A stretch of 64,000 nucleotides of DNA from Engraulis encrasicolus (lineage: Eukaryota > Chordata > Actinopteri > Clupeiformes > Engraulidae): the NCBI RefSeq assembly GCF_034702125.1, contig NC_085878.1, positions 22,363,002 to 22,427,001 on the forward strand, read 5' to 3'. A program made the position numbers and the translations under genes. Below the pieces are notes generated by a model. It was not told the DNA's origin, searched no databases, and was given only the letters and a program-made list of their open reading frames with translations. Position 1 is the first letter of the stretch, and each line of letters starts with the position of its first letter. Positions 41,250 through 53,463 of the stretch are shown piece after piece.

Positions 41250-42650
41250 GCTGATATCGGCATTGTGGCTTTCCCCCTCACATTCTCGCCGCAATGGCCC
41301 ATCACCAACCATTTTTACTGCGTCACAGTCCAAGTTAACTAGAACTTCGTTTGCACAGTCATTAATCCACGTCTTGTTAATTATATTAGGCTACTAGACT
41401 ATTAGCCAGCACGCTGTCAAATAAACATGGCGTTAGCGCTGCAGAATGTCAGTTATGGCAACGAGGCAACCTTGTTCTGCGCTTCTAGTGTAGGAAGAAG
41501 GAAGGTTTGTAATGCCCTATCCAACATTTCGCTCTCATTTTTCCCGAACGAATATGCGCCTCGCGCCATGCTCTCGTCTCCCTGTTCTACCTGAGAGCAG
41601 CACGCGAGAGGGAACATGCCTTTTATCCACGGGAGCCGACCCATGCCCATGTCTTGCGCTGCTCAGCAGTAGCTTGCAACCTCTACCTCGCATTACATTT
41701 AAATTTCACGATAGGCTGCATTAAAGATTGCGTTTGAACTGATGTGGCTGACATAGATAGTGTGTCAAGGCTGAGTTTTAAAACTTTCAAGGAACAGGTA
41801 TGGCATTATCTTACCATTTGGCATATGGGATACTGCTTCTCTGTTTTCAGCTGGCTGAGGCGGTATTCCAGGAATCAAAGATAGCTCTGGTGTCCTTAGA
41901 AATGTTTCGATTCAAGTCATCGAACAACAAGCAGTGAGGTTCGGGGCGCATAGCTTGTTTATAGCCCTCAAGCGCAAGCTTTGCGGGAAGCAGCTTGCGC
42001 TTAGTTTCTTCAAAGTTTTTCCAATAGCCATGAAGTATTCCTCGTCTCGCGCCTTGACCAACTATTTGACAATTTTGGTCGTTTGTTTTGTCTCTTCGCA
42101 AGACTGTCATGAATAGGCTATAGGCTAAATTATTTCCCTTTGGAACCATTCACCCAGCATCTAGAGTAGGCAACCGGTGGAGCTCTTTTGATGGATGCAA
42201 GACCAAGTATTCTCTGCTCGCCTATTTTCGATTGCATGCTGGAAGACTAAGACATGTATAAACGTGTCTTTTTGTATTGATTCTAATACTCAACCGATGG
42301 TGGCTGGTCAATGCAAAGAATGTTACCGAGAGGTTACTCTTTCTAGACTGAGAAGCGCGAGCTTAACATGCATTTTCAGCGCGTGTGGTCGTGATAGCCC
42401 TGGGATATCAAGCCATAGCCTGGGGAAACTTAAAAACAGGCCATATTCGTAACGTTTACCTCGCCACATATCCATCATAACGTGGTTTTGTCCGCGATGG
42501 TGGAAATTATTCGCAAGGCTGAACTTCACTTTGAAGTGACTGACTCGCAAGCATAGTGTGTGGGAGCGGAACATACTGTAACTGCCTTCGGGGGCTGAAG
42601 GCAAGCGCATTCATAAAGGACAGGGAAAGCAAAACGGATAGGCGTACTCT
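41250..42650. other. Interior of the 3.6-kb transposon, CpG-containing, fragmented frames
   Basis: This part is richer in CpG than its surroundings and has several 60-100-codon open frames on the minus strand (41453-41650, 41847-42149, 42323-42610). I could not match any to a hAT transposase: no BED zinc-finger pattern and no hAT dimerisation motif were seen. It may be a dead transposase gene or captured host DNA. Confidence 0.35.
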
Positions 42651-43651
42651 TTTATAAAACAACAATAGATTAAGTCCTGTGGTTCGGTTATGTCAGCAGT
42701 GTGTGCTTTTTTTATTTCAACTGCTTAAATAGCCTAATGTTCAACAATCAATGTCCATCACCATTTAGCTAAAATATTTAGACAATTGGTTCTCACTGAA
42801 TTTCTGTCTTAAGCGAGGGGCGAGAGAGCGAGAGCTTCACGTGTGTAGCCTACATACACGTGTTGCACATCACAACGCCCCACCACACACACTTCCTACA
42901 ACATTGATAGAAAATATTTGTTGATCACAGTGCAGACTTCCATAGCCTACCCTATTAAGAATGCAAAATGAGTTGGGGCTGAGAGGGAGATTTATTGTGC
43001 AGAATTAAGAATTAACAGAATGAACACAGAATTAACTTCCGCGATGGTTTAAAATGTAGGCTATGTTTGTTCTGGAGACTCGCAAATGGTGTTTCACTGT
43101 TGCCACTGGTCGCCGCGTCCGGCCGCATCTGGCCGCCAATGGCGTAGCACCGCTTAGGACAATGACGTGATTCAAACAAAGAATGTGGGCGGGCTGTTGC
43201 ATTCTAAAAACAAGGGTTGGACTTGCACTTTTTTTTAGACCCAACATGGCAAGTCACGCCAAGTCATTGAAAGTAACAACTGTCAAGTCCAAGTCGAGTC
43301 CCGAGTCAAAGGCGTGCAAGTCGAGTCGAGTCGCAAGTCCTTTCTGATCTTGAAATTTCAAGTCGCAAGTCTTCACACGCGCTGACTCGAGTCAGACTCG
43401 AGTCCAAGTCACTGGACTCGAGTCCACATGTCTGCTAACAACACTACTTAAGTTACCATACTTCATTTTAATTTGATGACAAGGAAGAGCATGTAGATCA
43501 ACACGCACAGAATGCAAAACGCCTCCACCACCAGCAGAGTTGCACAAGGCATTAGCTAGAATGGAGGACAATAATTGCCATGAATCTTAGCTGATTTATA
43601 TACTCCATGCCATGGTCACCAAAAATCCATCCTCAGAATAGAATAACTTAG

Positions 43652-43700
43652 AGTAGAATAGAATAGAATAGAATACAATAGAATACAATAGAATAGAATA
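43652..43700. repeat. (AATAG)n pentanucleotide repeat
   Basis: About ten units of gaata with aatag/aatac variants. Confidence 0.95.
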
Positions 43701-43721
43701 TGCCGTCTGAGCATGCAGGGG

Positions 43722-43794
43722 GTGTTACTTAGCCAGGCTGCACCCTCCTAGTGATGCAAATTTGAAAGTCTATGATAATCAGGCTAGTGTTACT
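43722..43794. mobile_element. 57-bp hAT MITE with perfect 8-bp target duplication
   Basis: The element spans 43730-43786. It begins tagccaggctgcaccctcct and ends gtctatgataatcaggcta. These are the two ends of the 246-bp element at 33441 joined together with about 190 bp missing. gtgttact lies directly on each side (43722-43729 and 43787-43794). Confidence 0.92.
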
Positions 43795-45102
43795 CACATC
43801 CTCCTTGTACTGTCTACTCTACACCCAACTGCCACCACCAATACCCCAACACCTATCACCTACCCAAACACCAACCCCCTCAACACACAGTGCTCACCCA
43901 CCCCCATCTCCACTTGTACGAGCAGCCACTACTAAACCACACGGCAAAAGAAACATCTTGAGGTGGTATTCCATTACATGTATTGTGTTTTCTGTATGAT
44001 AAAAACAACATTCAACAAAGGATTTCTTCTACATACTCTGAAACATAATACTGGTATTCATTAATGCCAATGTTGAATCGAGTTATAAATGTAAAGATTT
44101 AATGAGTCTAATGAGTGTATCAACTGATCAACCTCTGAACCTCTGAAAGCATTGCATTTTGCGTTCATATGGAAGGACAGAAAAATCAGCTCCCCAAGTC
44201 GTTATGCAAATGAACCATTGTGCAAGTGAATTGTGCACTACCCTCTTCACTGTAAATAATGCCTGCAAAATAACTGCAATTTCATGGCACTTATGTCTGT
44301 TTTTTGATTGGGTCATTTAATTTGACTTGCACAATCCACATATAGAACAGTATCCTTCACATCTAGAACTCACATGCTAGCACTTCAACACACTTAATTC
44401 ATATATAAATAAATAAAAAATACTGTATAGTGCAACCTTACAGTAAACAATGAATGAGCCCTAGATGAGCTACAGTAAAGGGAAAAAAACGATTATCTGC
44501 TGTAGCATTAAAAGAATTACTCTGCTAAACACTAATTATTGCTTTCCCACTGAGACTAAGATACATACAGAAACTCACAAACAAACAGGCGATTTTTCTT
44601 CTTTTCCCCCAATACAGTATATGCCACTCCTCTCGCACACACATCCCACTCCTGCCTCCAAGGAACACCCAGGGAAGGTGCAGAGCTGTGTCTAGAATTT
44701 CCATGAGATGAGGAGGAGGAGGGGAAAAAATCTATTTGCATGATAATGTTGGGCTAATTTGTTTTGGGGGAGATCTCATGCAATTTGTCTCTTAACAGGC
44801 AAGGTCAAAGTTCGACAAATTATCCCGCAGGGCCACAGATGGAACAGCGTAATTACATTAATCCCTTACTATAAAAGCAGTCCTCTGATTTTCTAAAGGA
44901 GATATGGATTTTTTTTCATAACAAGTTTGATTGTTCATCTCGGTAATTAATTTCCCATCCTGTGCAAAAGCACTGTGCACTAAATTGTGTAGTTTATAGT
45001 GTCTAAATTGAAATGTGATTGCCTTTCCAAAGCCACTAGACTAAAACGTTTTGTACCTGTAACCAAATGTAAACAACAAATGTACATGTACACAAACACA
45101 GA

Positions 45103-45103
<1 letters not shown>
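43795..45103. other. Unique intergenic sequence with a CNE-like block
   Basis: 44750-44905 is a compact block without simple repeats. It contains aaggtcaaagttcg, a DR1-like nuclear-receptor half-site pair, and gtaattacattaatccc. It is a candidate enhancer only; no exon supported. Confidence 0.35.

Positions 45104-45166
<63 letters not shown>
45104..45166. repeat. (GA)n microsatellite
   Basis: About 60 bp of GA. Confidence 0.98.
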
Positions 45167-45168
<2 letters not shown>

Positions 45169-45545
45169 AACAAATAAAAAACAAATAAAATGCTTCTGGA
45201 TTTAGACACTTTTGATCACTTAGTGGATTCCTGCAGACAATAACAGGAGCGATGCCATTTTAAATGCATGCTCCCTATCGCTTTATTGCACAATTGAGAT
45301 GCCCCCTGCCTTGCTGGTTAGAAAAACCAAACGGAAATGTGCAAACCCTGCAGGTGACCAAATACCACATGCTTAAAAAGAAAATGTATCTAGTCTGCTT
45401 CGATGAACACACAAGGGACCTGTTTTTAATAATACACACTTGTTGTGCTTCAGGTGTTTTCTGGAGATTTTTTTTACAGGATTTTGCTGTATATCTCATT
45501 AATATTCCTAGTGTGGACAAAGTGATTCTTGGCTCTAGATGCTAA

Positions 45546-45646
45546 GGTACACAGTACACTTTGCAGTGTTGATTCAACACCAAGAGAGTTGATTTTCAAC
45601 AGTGATAGAGTTGGTCCTACTCTCTAAGTGTTGACGCAACACACTG
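45546..45646. repeat. Foldback (palindromic) MITE of the GTGTTAATTCAACAC family
   Basis: The left arm gcagtgttgattcaacacc followed by aagagagtt is mirrored by the right arm (reverse complement cagtgtgttgcgtcaacact, then tagagagt) with an inner loop of about 30 bp. Related arms occur at 28434, 37789 and in the tandem units near 24095 and 25052. No ORF and no clear target duplication. Confidence 0.7.
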
Positions 45647-45654
45647 AGCAACTT

Positions 45655-46870
45655 GTTGTGTGACTACTGTGACTGTGGTAGCATTCCTCATATTTTCTGG
45701 AGTTTCAATGAACAAGGGCGAATGAAGGGGTGGGGGATAGGGGTGGGGGGCAACTGCAGAAGGTGCACAACCAGCAAAAGCACATGCTCTGCCTCAGTAA
45801 ATTTATTCAAGCATCTAATTTCACCCCCCATTTAATATTTGCCAAGCAATTTGAAAATCCTGTGAAAAAGAACTTTTTTTTGTGCAAGAGGAGAGGGGTA
45901 GGAAAGAAGAAGGAAAAAAAACACATGCACGCACGTAACACATATTCACGCTAGAAGTGTTTTCTTCACACAGGCAGTCCTTGTGTTGTTTAATTTTTCA
46001 ACGTTATCACAAATTAACATGTGTCTGTGTCACGCCGTGGTTCATCACGCGGGTGCATCTCTTGGAAATGAGGCCAATGAGGGGCGGGGGCGTTGTCCTG
46101 ACCTACCTTCCCACCAGCCTACCACACAGGCATGGTGTTTCTTAAAGGCAAGGCAGAGTAGCGTGCGGTGGTGGTGCATAATGCCATGGGATGGTGGGTT
46201 GGGTTGTGACCAAGATCCAAGACATCCCTCGCATCTGGTGTCCACATAAATCTGGCCGCGTCTTGGGACACCAGGAGCTAACCCAGCGCTGCCACGGCAG
46301 TTTATTAAAATCCTCCATCATCTGTGGTGGGGGGGTTGGTTGGAGGTTGGGGGTTGGGGGGGTTTGGCAACACAGTCCCACGGCTGCAAATGAGGCTCCC
46401 AGCGGCCCTCACACTGGTTTGGCCCTATCTTAAATGAATTGCCTCTGGCTGCTGACAAAAGTGTCGGGGAGAATATCTCAACAGTGCATCACCATCCTCA
46501 ACACCACCACCACCATGACTGCCCCTCCTCTACTAACTTAAGTCATGAAATGGAGCACTGAGATACACTTAGAACTTAAAGTTCAAGAGGAGAGAAGACC
46601 CTGCATGACACAGAACTTCTACAATTGTCCCGTGTTCATGGGAGTGCGATTTTATTCAGTTGATTTTATTCTGTGTCCCTAACGTATAAAAATATGCTGC
46701 TATGAAAAAAGATTTGGACTGAAGAGTACAAATGCGTGTGTGGTGGGCAGCAAGACGATTTCAGAAATAACACTGAGGTTTTGTCAAGCCTATAGTTTTA
46801 CCACTGTTAAGCTTAGTCTAAAACTAATACTCCATGTACAGTGTATTAAATGCTTTGTCCTACCGTCACT
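45655..46870. other. Unique, somewhat GC-richer sequence
   Basis: G-rich patches (ggtgggggggttggttgg near 46325) could form G-quadruplexes. No exon supported. Confidence 0.4.
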
Positions 46871-46873
46871 TAG

Positions 46874-46881
46874 TAGAGAGG

Positions 46882-46953
<72 letters not shown>

Positions 46954-46993
46954 CAAACCCTGCACAACTCCTGCCCCCACACACACACACACA

Positions 46994-47024
<31 letters not shown>

Positions 47025-47025
47025 T
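46874..47025. repeat. Paired (GA)n and (CA)n microsatellites
   Basis: GA at 46874-46951 and CA at 46979-47025 are separated by a 27-bp spacer. Confidence 0.97.
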
Positions 47026-47324
47026 TGTAGTAGTAAACAACTTTAGCACGTTTTTCTGCGTGGGCGGAGACAGGGCCATGGCTGTGAGAAGTGCTAGGCC
47101 TGCGGAATTACCTGCGGACTTAACAGATATTACAAGGATTGGCTGGCATCCCGAAGAAGAAGCCGGGGATTTGAGGACCAATAATGCTGTTCTGGCACGC
47201 ATAAACTTTATGTGGATTTACACAAACGCTCTAAGGACAGGCGGTCATCAAAACACACGTTGACTGGAGTGATGGGAGTGGGTGTGTGTGTGTGTGCTAT
47301 ATGTATTGGGTTGAATGTGCAGAC

Positions 47325-47458
<134 letters not shown>

Positions 47459-48007
47459 CATATGGCTGCAGAAGTGCTGGGTTAAACATACCCTGCTGCT
47501 GCTAGACAGGCCCTTGAACCTCGAGTGTGATCAAACTGAGCGGGATGAGAGCCCTGTTCCTGATCCGTCTTCAGTGCACAAGAGTGATACTCCAGAGCTC
47601 GCTCTTAAAGCTCGCTTCACAACACTGCAGGAGCCTGGATCTGCCTTTTGGGGCCTACGCATGGGCTTTAGATGTGCCCAAGAGACAGTTACTTCTATAG
47701 ACATAAGCTGTTTTCAGTAAGGGAAAGGGGTAGGCTGCATTGCTTATTGCCTTAACCATGCGATCAGGCATCGCCAAGCACCATGGCACAAAGCCTCCCC
47801 ATTCTAAGTAGGATATGACGACTAACATGGTACTTCTTCCTTTCCTTTTGTCTAGAGAAATAATCCTAGCTTGCTTAAGACCCTTCTTTGGATAGAGCGC
47901 ATCCTTTGAATGCATTACTGGTCCCTGTTATCAAGATCTAACCCTCAGATCACTGATTAATCCACTGTACGGTATATGTCACTCATCTGACTTTCATCTT
48001 ATTCCAT
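47459..48007. other. Unique intergenic sequence
   Basis: No gene or repeat supported. Confidence 0.4.
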
Positions 48008-48121
48008 ATGCAAACACGCATGCACGCAAACGCACACATGCACGCAAACGCACACACGCATAGGCATGCACACGCACACGCCCACGCACACACACACGCA
48101 CACGCACACGCACACACACAA
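48008..48121. repeat. (CACGCA)n-type hexamer repeat
   Basis: Imperfect cacgca/cacaca/atgcacg units over about 110 bp, entirely alternating purine-pyrimidine. Confidence 0.92.
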
Positions 48122-49800
48122 AATACTCTGGGTCAAGCATGCATGGGAACAGTATGGTACAGGGTGAAAGCCCCCTCACAAAACTCCCATTTACAACTGC
48201 TGTGGAGCTCTACACACACACTTTTATAACTAGTCAATCAGTTAGAGTCTGGATTATTGTGTACCCACTAACTGTATTATTTATGCCTGGCCAATTCTGA
48301 TTTTGAATATGGTTCTGACACACAGCAATTCATTCAGTTCTTTGTTCGATTTCCACATTGGGAGTAAATACCCAACACTCGCTGCTGTTATTTTTAATTC
48401 TTAATTGCCAATTTTCTGATCCTGAGAACATTTTTCAATGCACTGTTTTAAAAGTGTTTGTTTTGCCTGAGTCCAATAGCACCACAGGACGTAGATGCAC
48501 TGTTGCCAAGACAGCTGACTGTTATGCTTTTAATGGGAGTATGTATTGGCATTTTATTCAAAACTATAATAAATCCCTTTCATAAAATCATGCAAAAGAA
48601 AAATGTCTTATTTTGAGGCCTTCTTTAGAGGAGACATCTGATGGGTGAAACAGAAAAAAACAACCAAGGGGGGTCTTTATTAACACTGCTGAATACACAG
48701 AGAAACTGCTGTGGCGGTAGGGTGTCTTATTCGCCCATAGAAATCTCAGCAGTTATGTAGCTGGGCTATTGCATTTGTAATGGATGTGTATTCTTTTGAG
48801 ACCTCAGCCTTCTGTAAGGAAATTATCCAAATGAGGCAGCCAAATGTGTCTTGGGATATGAATAATTTGTCGTTTTCACCAAGACGTGCATCTTCTGTTT
48901 TCAAAATAAGAAAAAAGCACATCTCCACAGCGGGCTTACATTTTATGCCCGTACAGTACCTAACCTTGACGATATCTGATAACAACTTTTTAAACACATT
49001 TCCTAATGCCAGCCTACCCAATACAAACCCAACAGTAACAGGATATGGGTTCGCAAGCACAAGCTTATCATCCTCTCAATGTGCCTTGTTTCAGTTTTCG
49101 TCTTAGGATCGTGAAAGCACGGCCGGATTTAGGTGGAAAACTGGTACATATGACAAGTCTGCTCTGCCTGATTTTTGTACAGTCTCTTGCTCTATGGCTA
49201 ACTTACATGTTACACATGCAATATCTGTTTTTTTCTTTGTTAGTTAATACAGGTGGGAACAATCAATAAAAGATTAAAGAAATGACTTTTACAGTAATTG
49301 TATTGAACCGTGTTCAGAATCCGTTTTTTTAACATATCGTCCATTTGATGTATATTTTCCAATTTAAACCTGTATGAGAATGAAAAACGCTTTGGATTTC
49401 AGCATTCCAGGTAATGCACATTACACACAGGTGACAGTTGAAGTGCACAAAATGGACGATATGGGCGAAAAAAAACTTGCTTTCCTAATTCTGTACAGTG
49501 TGTAAATATGAGGTGAAATAAGCTACTAAACAGTGATTTATTGCAATATTTCTTATAAACCACATCTATTGTGTTTACGCTTTCCACATTCTGTTATATA
49601 CAGTACATATGTAACTGTAAGATGCAAGCAGTAAGGCAGCAGTATGCACCTACACTGTACTGTATGTTCCGAGATCACCAGTGGTTTCAAAGCAGTGACC
49701 GAAGAGAGAAAAGTACTGTATGCTTTATATGAAACACCCACACCAACAAACAGAGCAAGAGAAAGCATGGACAGACACGCCTACACAACGTGCTCGCACA
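48122..49800. other. Unique intergenic sequence
   Basis: A 108-codon open frame (48780-49106, +) lacks splice signals and similarity to any family I know. A small inverted repeat pairs catatcgtccattt (49333) with aaatggacgatatg (49450). Confidence 0.4.
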
Positions 49801-51413
49801 TACAGTGAGTCCAATATGTATTTGATCCCTTGCTGATTTTGTTGGTTTGCCTACTAAAAAAGCATGATCAGTCAATAAATGTTATGATAATATGTATTCT
49901 AATATGGAGAGACAGAATATCAAAAAGAAAATCCAGAAATTAACTGAAGAGAATATATATTAATTTATTTCCATTTCATCGAGCAAAATAAGTATTTGAT
50001 CCCTTGCCAACTGATTACAGTTCCGGGCCCACAGACCAGATGGGCACTTCCGATCAACTTGTCATTTGAATTAAAGACACCTGTACATACTAACATGCAT
50101 AAAAGACACATTGAATCAGCAGAATCAGTCCATAGTATGAGTGAATCAGTCACACTCCAACCTCACCAGCATGGGAAAGACCAAAGAGTGGTCAAATGAT
50201 ATCAGGGACACGATTTTAGACCTGAACAAAGATTAAATGGACTGCAAAGCCACAAGAAAGAGACTGGGTATTAATGACCCAGCTGTTGATGCATTTCTTC
50301 CAAAATGTGAGGAATACAAAATTACTATCCATCAGCCTGTCAGGGGTTCTATACAAGATTTGACCTTTTGTAGGGATTTTATAATCATGAGAACAGAAAG
50401 AAATCACCCTAGAGCTGTACGGGATGAACTAGGCAATGATATCAAAGCTACTGGGACCAAAATCACTGATAAACCTACTGGTAGCACTTAGCGCCACAGA
50501 GGTTTAAAATCCTGTAGTGCACACATGGTACCTCTACTTCAGAAGGAACCTGTGCAGTCCCACTTGAGGTTTGCCAACAGACATCAGACGGGTTTAGGAT
50601 ATGATAAGGAGGTGCTGTAGTCAGATGAAACCAACATCAAGCTGTTTGGCATTATCACAATTCAATGTGTTTTGAGAGAGAGAGTACTGCTGTCTATGAT
50701 CCCAAGAACACCCTCCTCACCATCATGCATGAAAGTGGTATCATTATGGTTTGAGGGTGTTTGTCTGGCCAAGGCACAGGACAACTTCGCATCGTCAATG
50801 AATGGATGGAGGGAGACATGTAATGTGCAATCCTGAGTGCAAACGTCCTTCCCTCCAACACTACACTGAAGGGTGGGCCATTTTTGGATCTCCCAACATG
50901 ACAATAATACACAACATACAGTCAATGCAACAAAGGAGTGGCTCAATAAGAAGCATATTAAAGTCGTGAAGTGGCCTAGACAGTCTCCAAATATTAACCC
51001 TATAGTAATTCTATGGAGAGAACTGAACCTCCCATTTGCCAAGCTACAGCCACAAACTATTCATGTTTTAGAGATAATGTGCAAAGAAAAATGGGAAAAA
51101 AATATTTTCTACTATATGCACAAACATTGTCATTAACTAAAACAAGCATCTAACCTCAGTGCTAGACAACTAGGGCTTTGCCACAAAGCACTTTATCCTC
51201 TTTAGCTAGAGGGGTCAAATACTTATTGGCCTAAATTAAATACAAATAAATTAAAATATATTATTTTAAGTTATTTTCTGGAATTTCTTTTTGATATTCT
51301 GTCTCTCCATGTTTGAATACATATTATCATAAATTTATAGACTGATCATGTATTTATTAGTGGGCAAACCGGCAAAATCAGCCAGGGATCAAATACATAT
51401 TGGACTCACTGTA
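49801..51413 (+). mobile_element. Full-length Tc1-like transposon with IR/DR ends
   Basis: The element 49803-51411 (1609 bp) is flanked by the TA duplication at 49801-49802 and 51412-51413. Each terminus is an inverted repeat of about 200 bp starting CAGTGAGTCCAATATGTATT. The left one contains the outer tatttgatcccttgctgatt and an inner aagtatttgatcccttgcc at about 49990. The right one has the matching caaatacttatt at 51215. This IR/DR layout is characteristic of fish Tc1 elements. The two ends still match closely, so the insertion is moderately recent, but the transposase inside is dead. Confidence 0.95.
50171..51136 (+). pseudogene. Tc1-family transposase pseudogene
   Basis: Starts MGKTKEWSNDIRDTILDLN and hits an in-frame TAA at 50234. 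The reading frame continues as RKRLGINDPAVDAF with later stops (for example TAG at 50618) and frameshifts. Remnants of the DDE nuclease remain. The first Asp is in SDET at 50621. The second is in QHDNN, Asp codon at 50900. The third site lies in SPNINPIVILW, where the catalytic Glu expected before ILW is Val (51005-51007). Spacing from the second Asp to that position is 34 residues, as in DD34E Tc1 enzymes. Stops plus loss of the Glu make it non-functional. The element could move only with an enzyme supplied in trans. Confidence 0.92.
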
Positions 51414-51905
51414 CATGTTCTTATAGTACACGCAAACACATCAGTGTTGAAGGGATAGTGACAGTTGCTGGAAGGCATGTGTCCTCCTTCTATACAGCAT
51501 GTCTCACGTAATGCTTGGGGAATCACTCAAACATTGCTAATGGTAGGTTTCAGAAACAAGGCCAGTCATTTTCATCAGCCCTGTGTCAGTTAACACAATG
51601 CAGCAACACATCCCACACACGCTGTAGTAGATTAAAGAAGATGGTTTGTCTATTCAAAAGAGAAGGAGAGCAGATGTCATGTTTAACATGGTAATGGACT
51701 TTGCTATGTGCAACTGCTCTAAATTCCATCTAGTCTACTATTCAGATGCTGTGCTGTTTGCAATGTAATGTTTAGGAGGAGTCTGCTCTTTGGGAGACTA
51801 CACCTTCCTGCTAGGTCATGTGTAGTGTGCCCTCTCACCGCAAACTAGTGCAGTATGCTTCCCTACAGACTACTCCCCATCGTTGAAAAAATGTGAAAGT
51901 GAAAC
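51414..51905. other. Unique intergenic sequence
   Basis: Nothing gene-like or repetitive recognised. Confidence 0.4.
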
Positions 51906-51909
51906 CCCT

Positions 51910-52118
51910 ACTATGATTGTGACACAAAGAACACGGTGTATGCAATAAAATTTGTATTGTGCCTGACCTGCGCAAGGGGACAGCCCAACTGGTTCCCCAA
52001 GGGAACAGTGTGACGGGATGGTACCATGCTCAGACTACCATCCAGAGTCATGGAGGAGGATGGCGGAGAACTTTGGTTTAAGGCAGAAACCCTAGCCACG
52101 TACCCATGGCTGCCATTT
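51910..52118 (-). mobile_element. tRNA-derived SINE, minus strand, copy 2 (fragment)
   Basis: Shares with the copy at 12695-13025 gcctgacctgcgcaagggg, ccaagggaacagtgtg, ccatgctcag, gagtcatggaggaggatgg and, near its tRNA-like head, ccctagccacgtacccatgg. The head is partly deleted relative to copy 1. Confidence 0.68.
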
Positions 52119-53064
52119 CATTTCACTAACTGACACCTAATCATGGAGATAGTGTGGCACAACTGTAGGTGGTGTAAACAATCCACACCAACTGTTCACT
52201 TCAGTCGTACCGATGTGGCATCCATCTTAGTATGCTCCACGTTCCAGCTGGATTACTGTCTGTCTTCCCTGGCCTCAACTGGGTGGAACACTGACACCCT
52301 CTGCACCTCAATCATAAACATTTCTGCACACATCCTTCTACAGTACAGAGTGCACCCATTGCCGTGTGCAGCAAATGCTGCTTGTGTGAACCAGAACCAA
52401 GACCAGCAACCAAGTCACACACATTGTTCTCAAGTACCTAGCAGACTAATGACATCTGTAAGTTAATAAACAGTTAAAATAAAAGTATAATAAAGTATGA
52501 AAAAACGTTTCAAAGATGTGTGTAGACGAATGCCAAAAAAATACTTAAATGTCAAAAAAACATTGATACAATTTTGGGCATACACTGCAGGTATCTAAAG
52601 GTTCTTTTGTGCAAACATGCAGAAGATAATCCCAACATTACATTCAGGGTTCACATTCTCAGTGTGTACAGTATGCTCTCAGTGTCTTGAATTTCCTTTG
52701 GTTTTACACGGAAATAGGAAGAATGAAGACAATGGATTTTCAAAAAAGATAGAATAATATTATTAGACATTAAGGTCGTTCGTAGAAATGTACATACGTT
52801 CAGTATTTACGGTTTTGAACTGAGCTACTAAATAGCAATTTCATAATCATAAGCACATCAAAACTAGGTAAGTAAAAACATGATGAGCGATGTTCTGTTT
52901 TTACAATATTAAAAACTTTTTTTCTAAATATATATTTTCTAGATGTAAGATTATAAGGGGTGAAACAATGCCGCCATTGCTTCTATATCAAGCATGAATT
53001 TATGCATTAGGCCACTGAAGTCTGTGGCACAACACATGCGACACTTGAATAAAACAAATTCAGT
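52119..53064. other. Unique intergenic sequence
   Basis: No gene supported. A 107-codon open frame at 52143-52466 has no family resemblance. Confidence 0.35.
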
Positions 53065-53096
53065 ACACACACACACACACACAGACACACACACAG

Positions 53097-53128
<32 letters not shown>

Positions 53129-53145
53129 ACGCACACATGTGTGCG
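53065..53145. repeat. Interrupted (CA)n microsatellite
   Basis: CA with CAGACA and CACGCA interruptions. Confidence 0.95.
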
Positions 53146-53403
53146 CATGTGTGCCCAGGCAGTGGCTGAAGCGTGAGCGTTTGAGTCAAGCTTACATATC
53201 TAGGCCATCCCTCGCTGAGGGCTGCTGCGTCCTGTGCACCTGACCACTTTGACTGAACCTCACATAAACCCTTCCGACGTCAACACTTGTGACTTATGCA
53301 AAGGGCTACACAGTCAGGCAGCCATGCAAGGGACACAGTCAGTCAGGCAGAGCCAGAATTTTATTTTTTTGTATGGTACCAGGTCACTACAGTAGCTGCA
53401 ACC

Positions 53404-53463
53404 TCACACACACACACACCGCACACACACCTACACCCACACCCACACCCACACACACACACA
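53404..53463. repeat. (CA)n/(CACACC)n microsatellite
   Basis: CA runs with three cacacc-type hexamers in the middle. Confidence 0.93.

Larger units (their letters stand above)
39825..43442. mobile_element. 3.6-kb DNA transposon with AAGTC-rich ends and 8-bp target duplication
   Basis: The element spans 39833-43434. The left end is CAGAGGTGTGACCAAGTCAC. The right end, reverse-complemented, starts CAGACATGTGGACTCGAGTC, so the termini are inverted but only moderately similar. ctaacaac flanks it exactly on both sides (39825-39832 and 43435-43442), an 8-bp duplication as in hAT-type elements. Dense caagtc/gagtc subterminal repeats fill 39833-40011 and 43229-43434. The 3.2-kb interior holds a C-run, a (TG)n, a LINE 3' scrap and fragmented open frames, none recognisable as a transposase, so it is a non-autonomous or decayed copy. 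Confidence 0.9.

Noticed and set aside
48780..49106. 108-codon + strand open frame
   Set aside because: No start context, splice signals or family resemblance; AT-rich surroundings.
49333..49465. Short inverted repeat catatcgtccattt / aaatggacgatatg
   Set aside because: Only 14 bp of arm about 100 bp apart, with no target duplication; could be chance or a minor hairpin.
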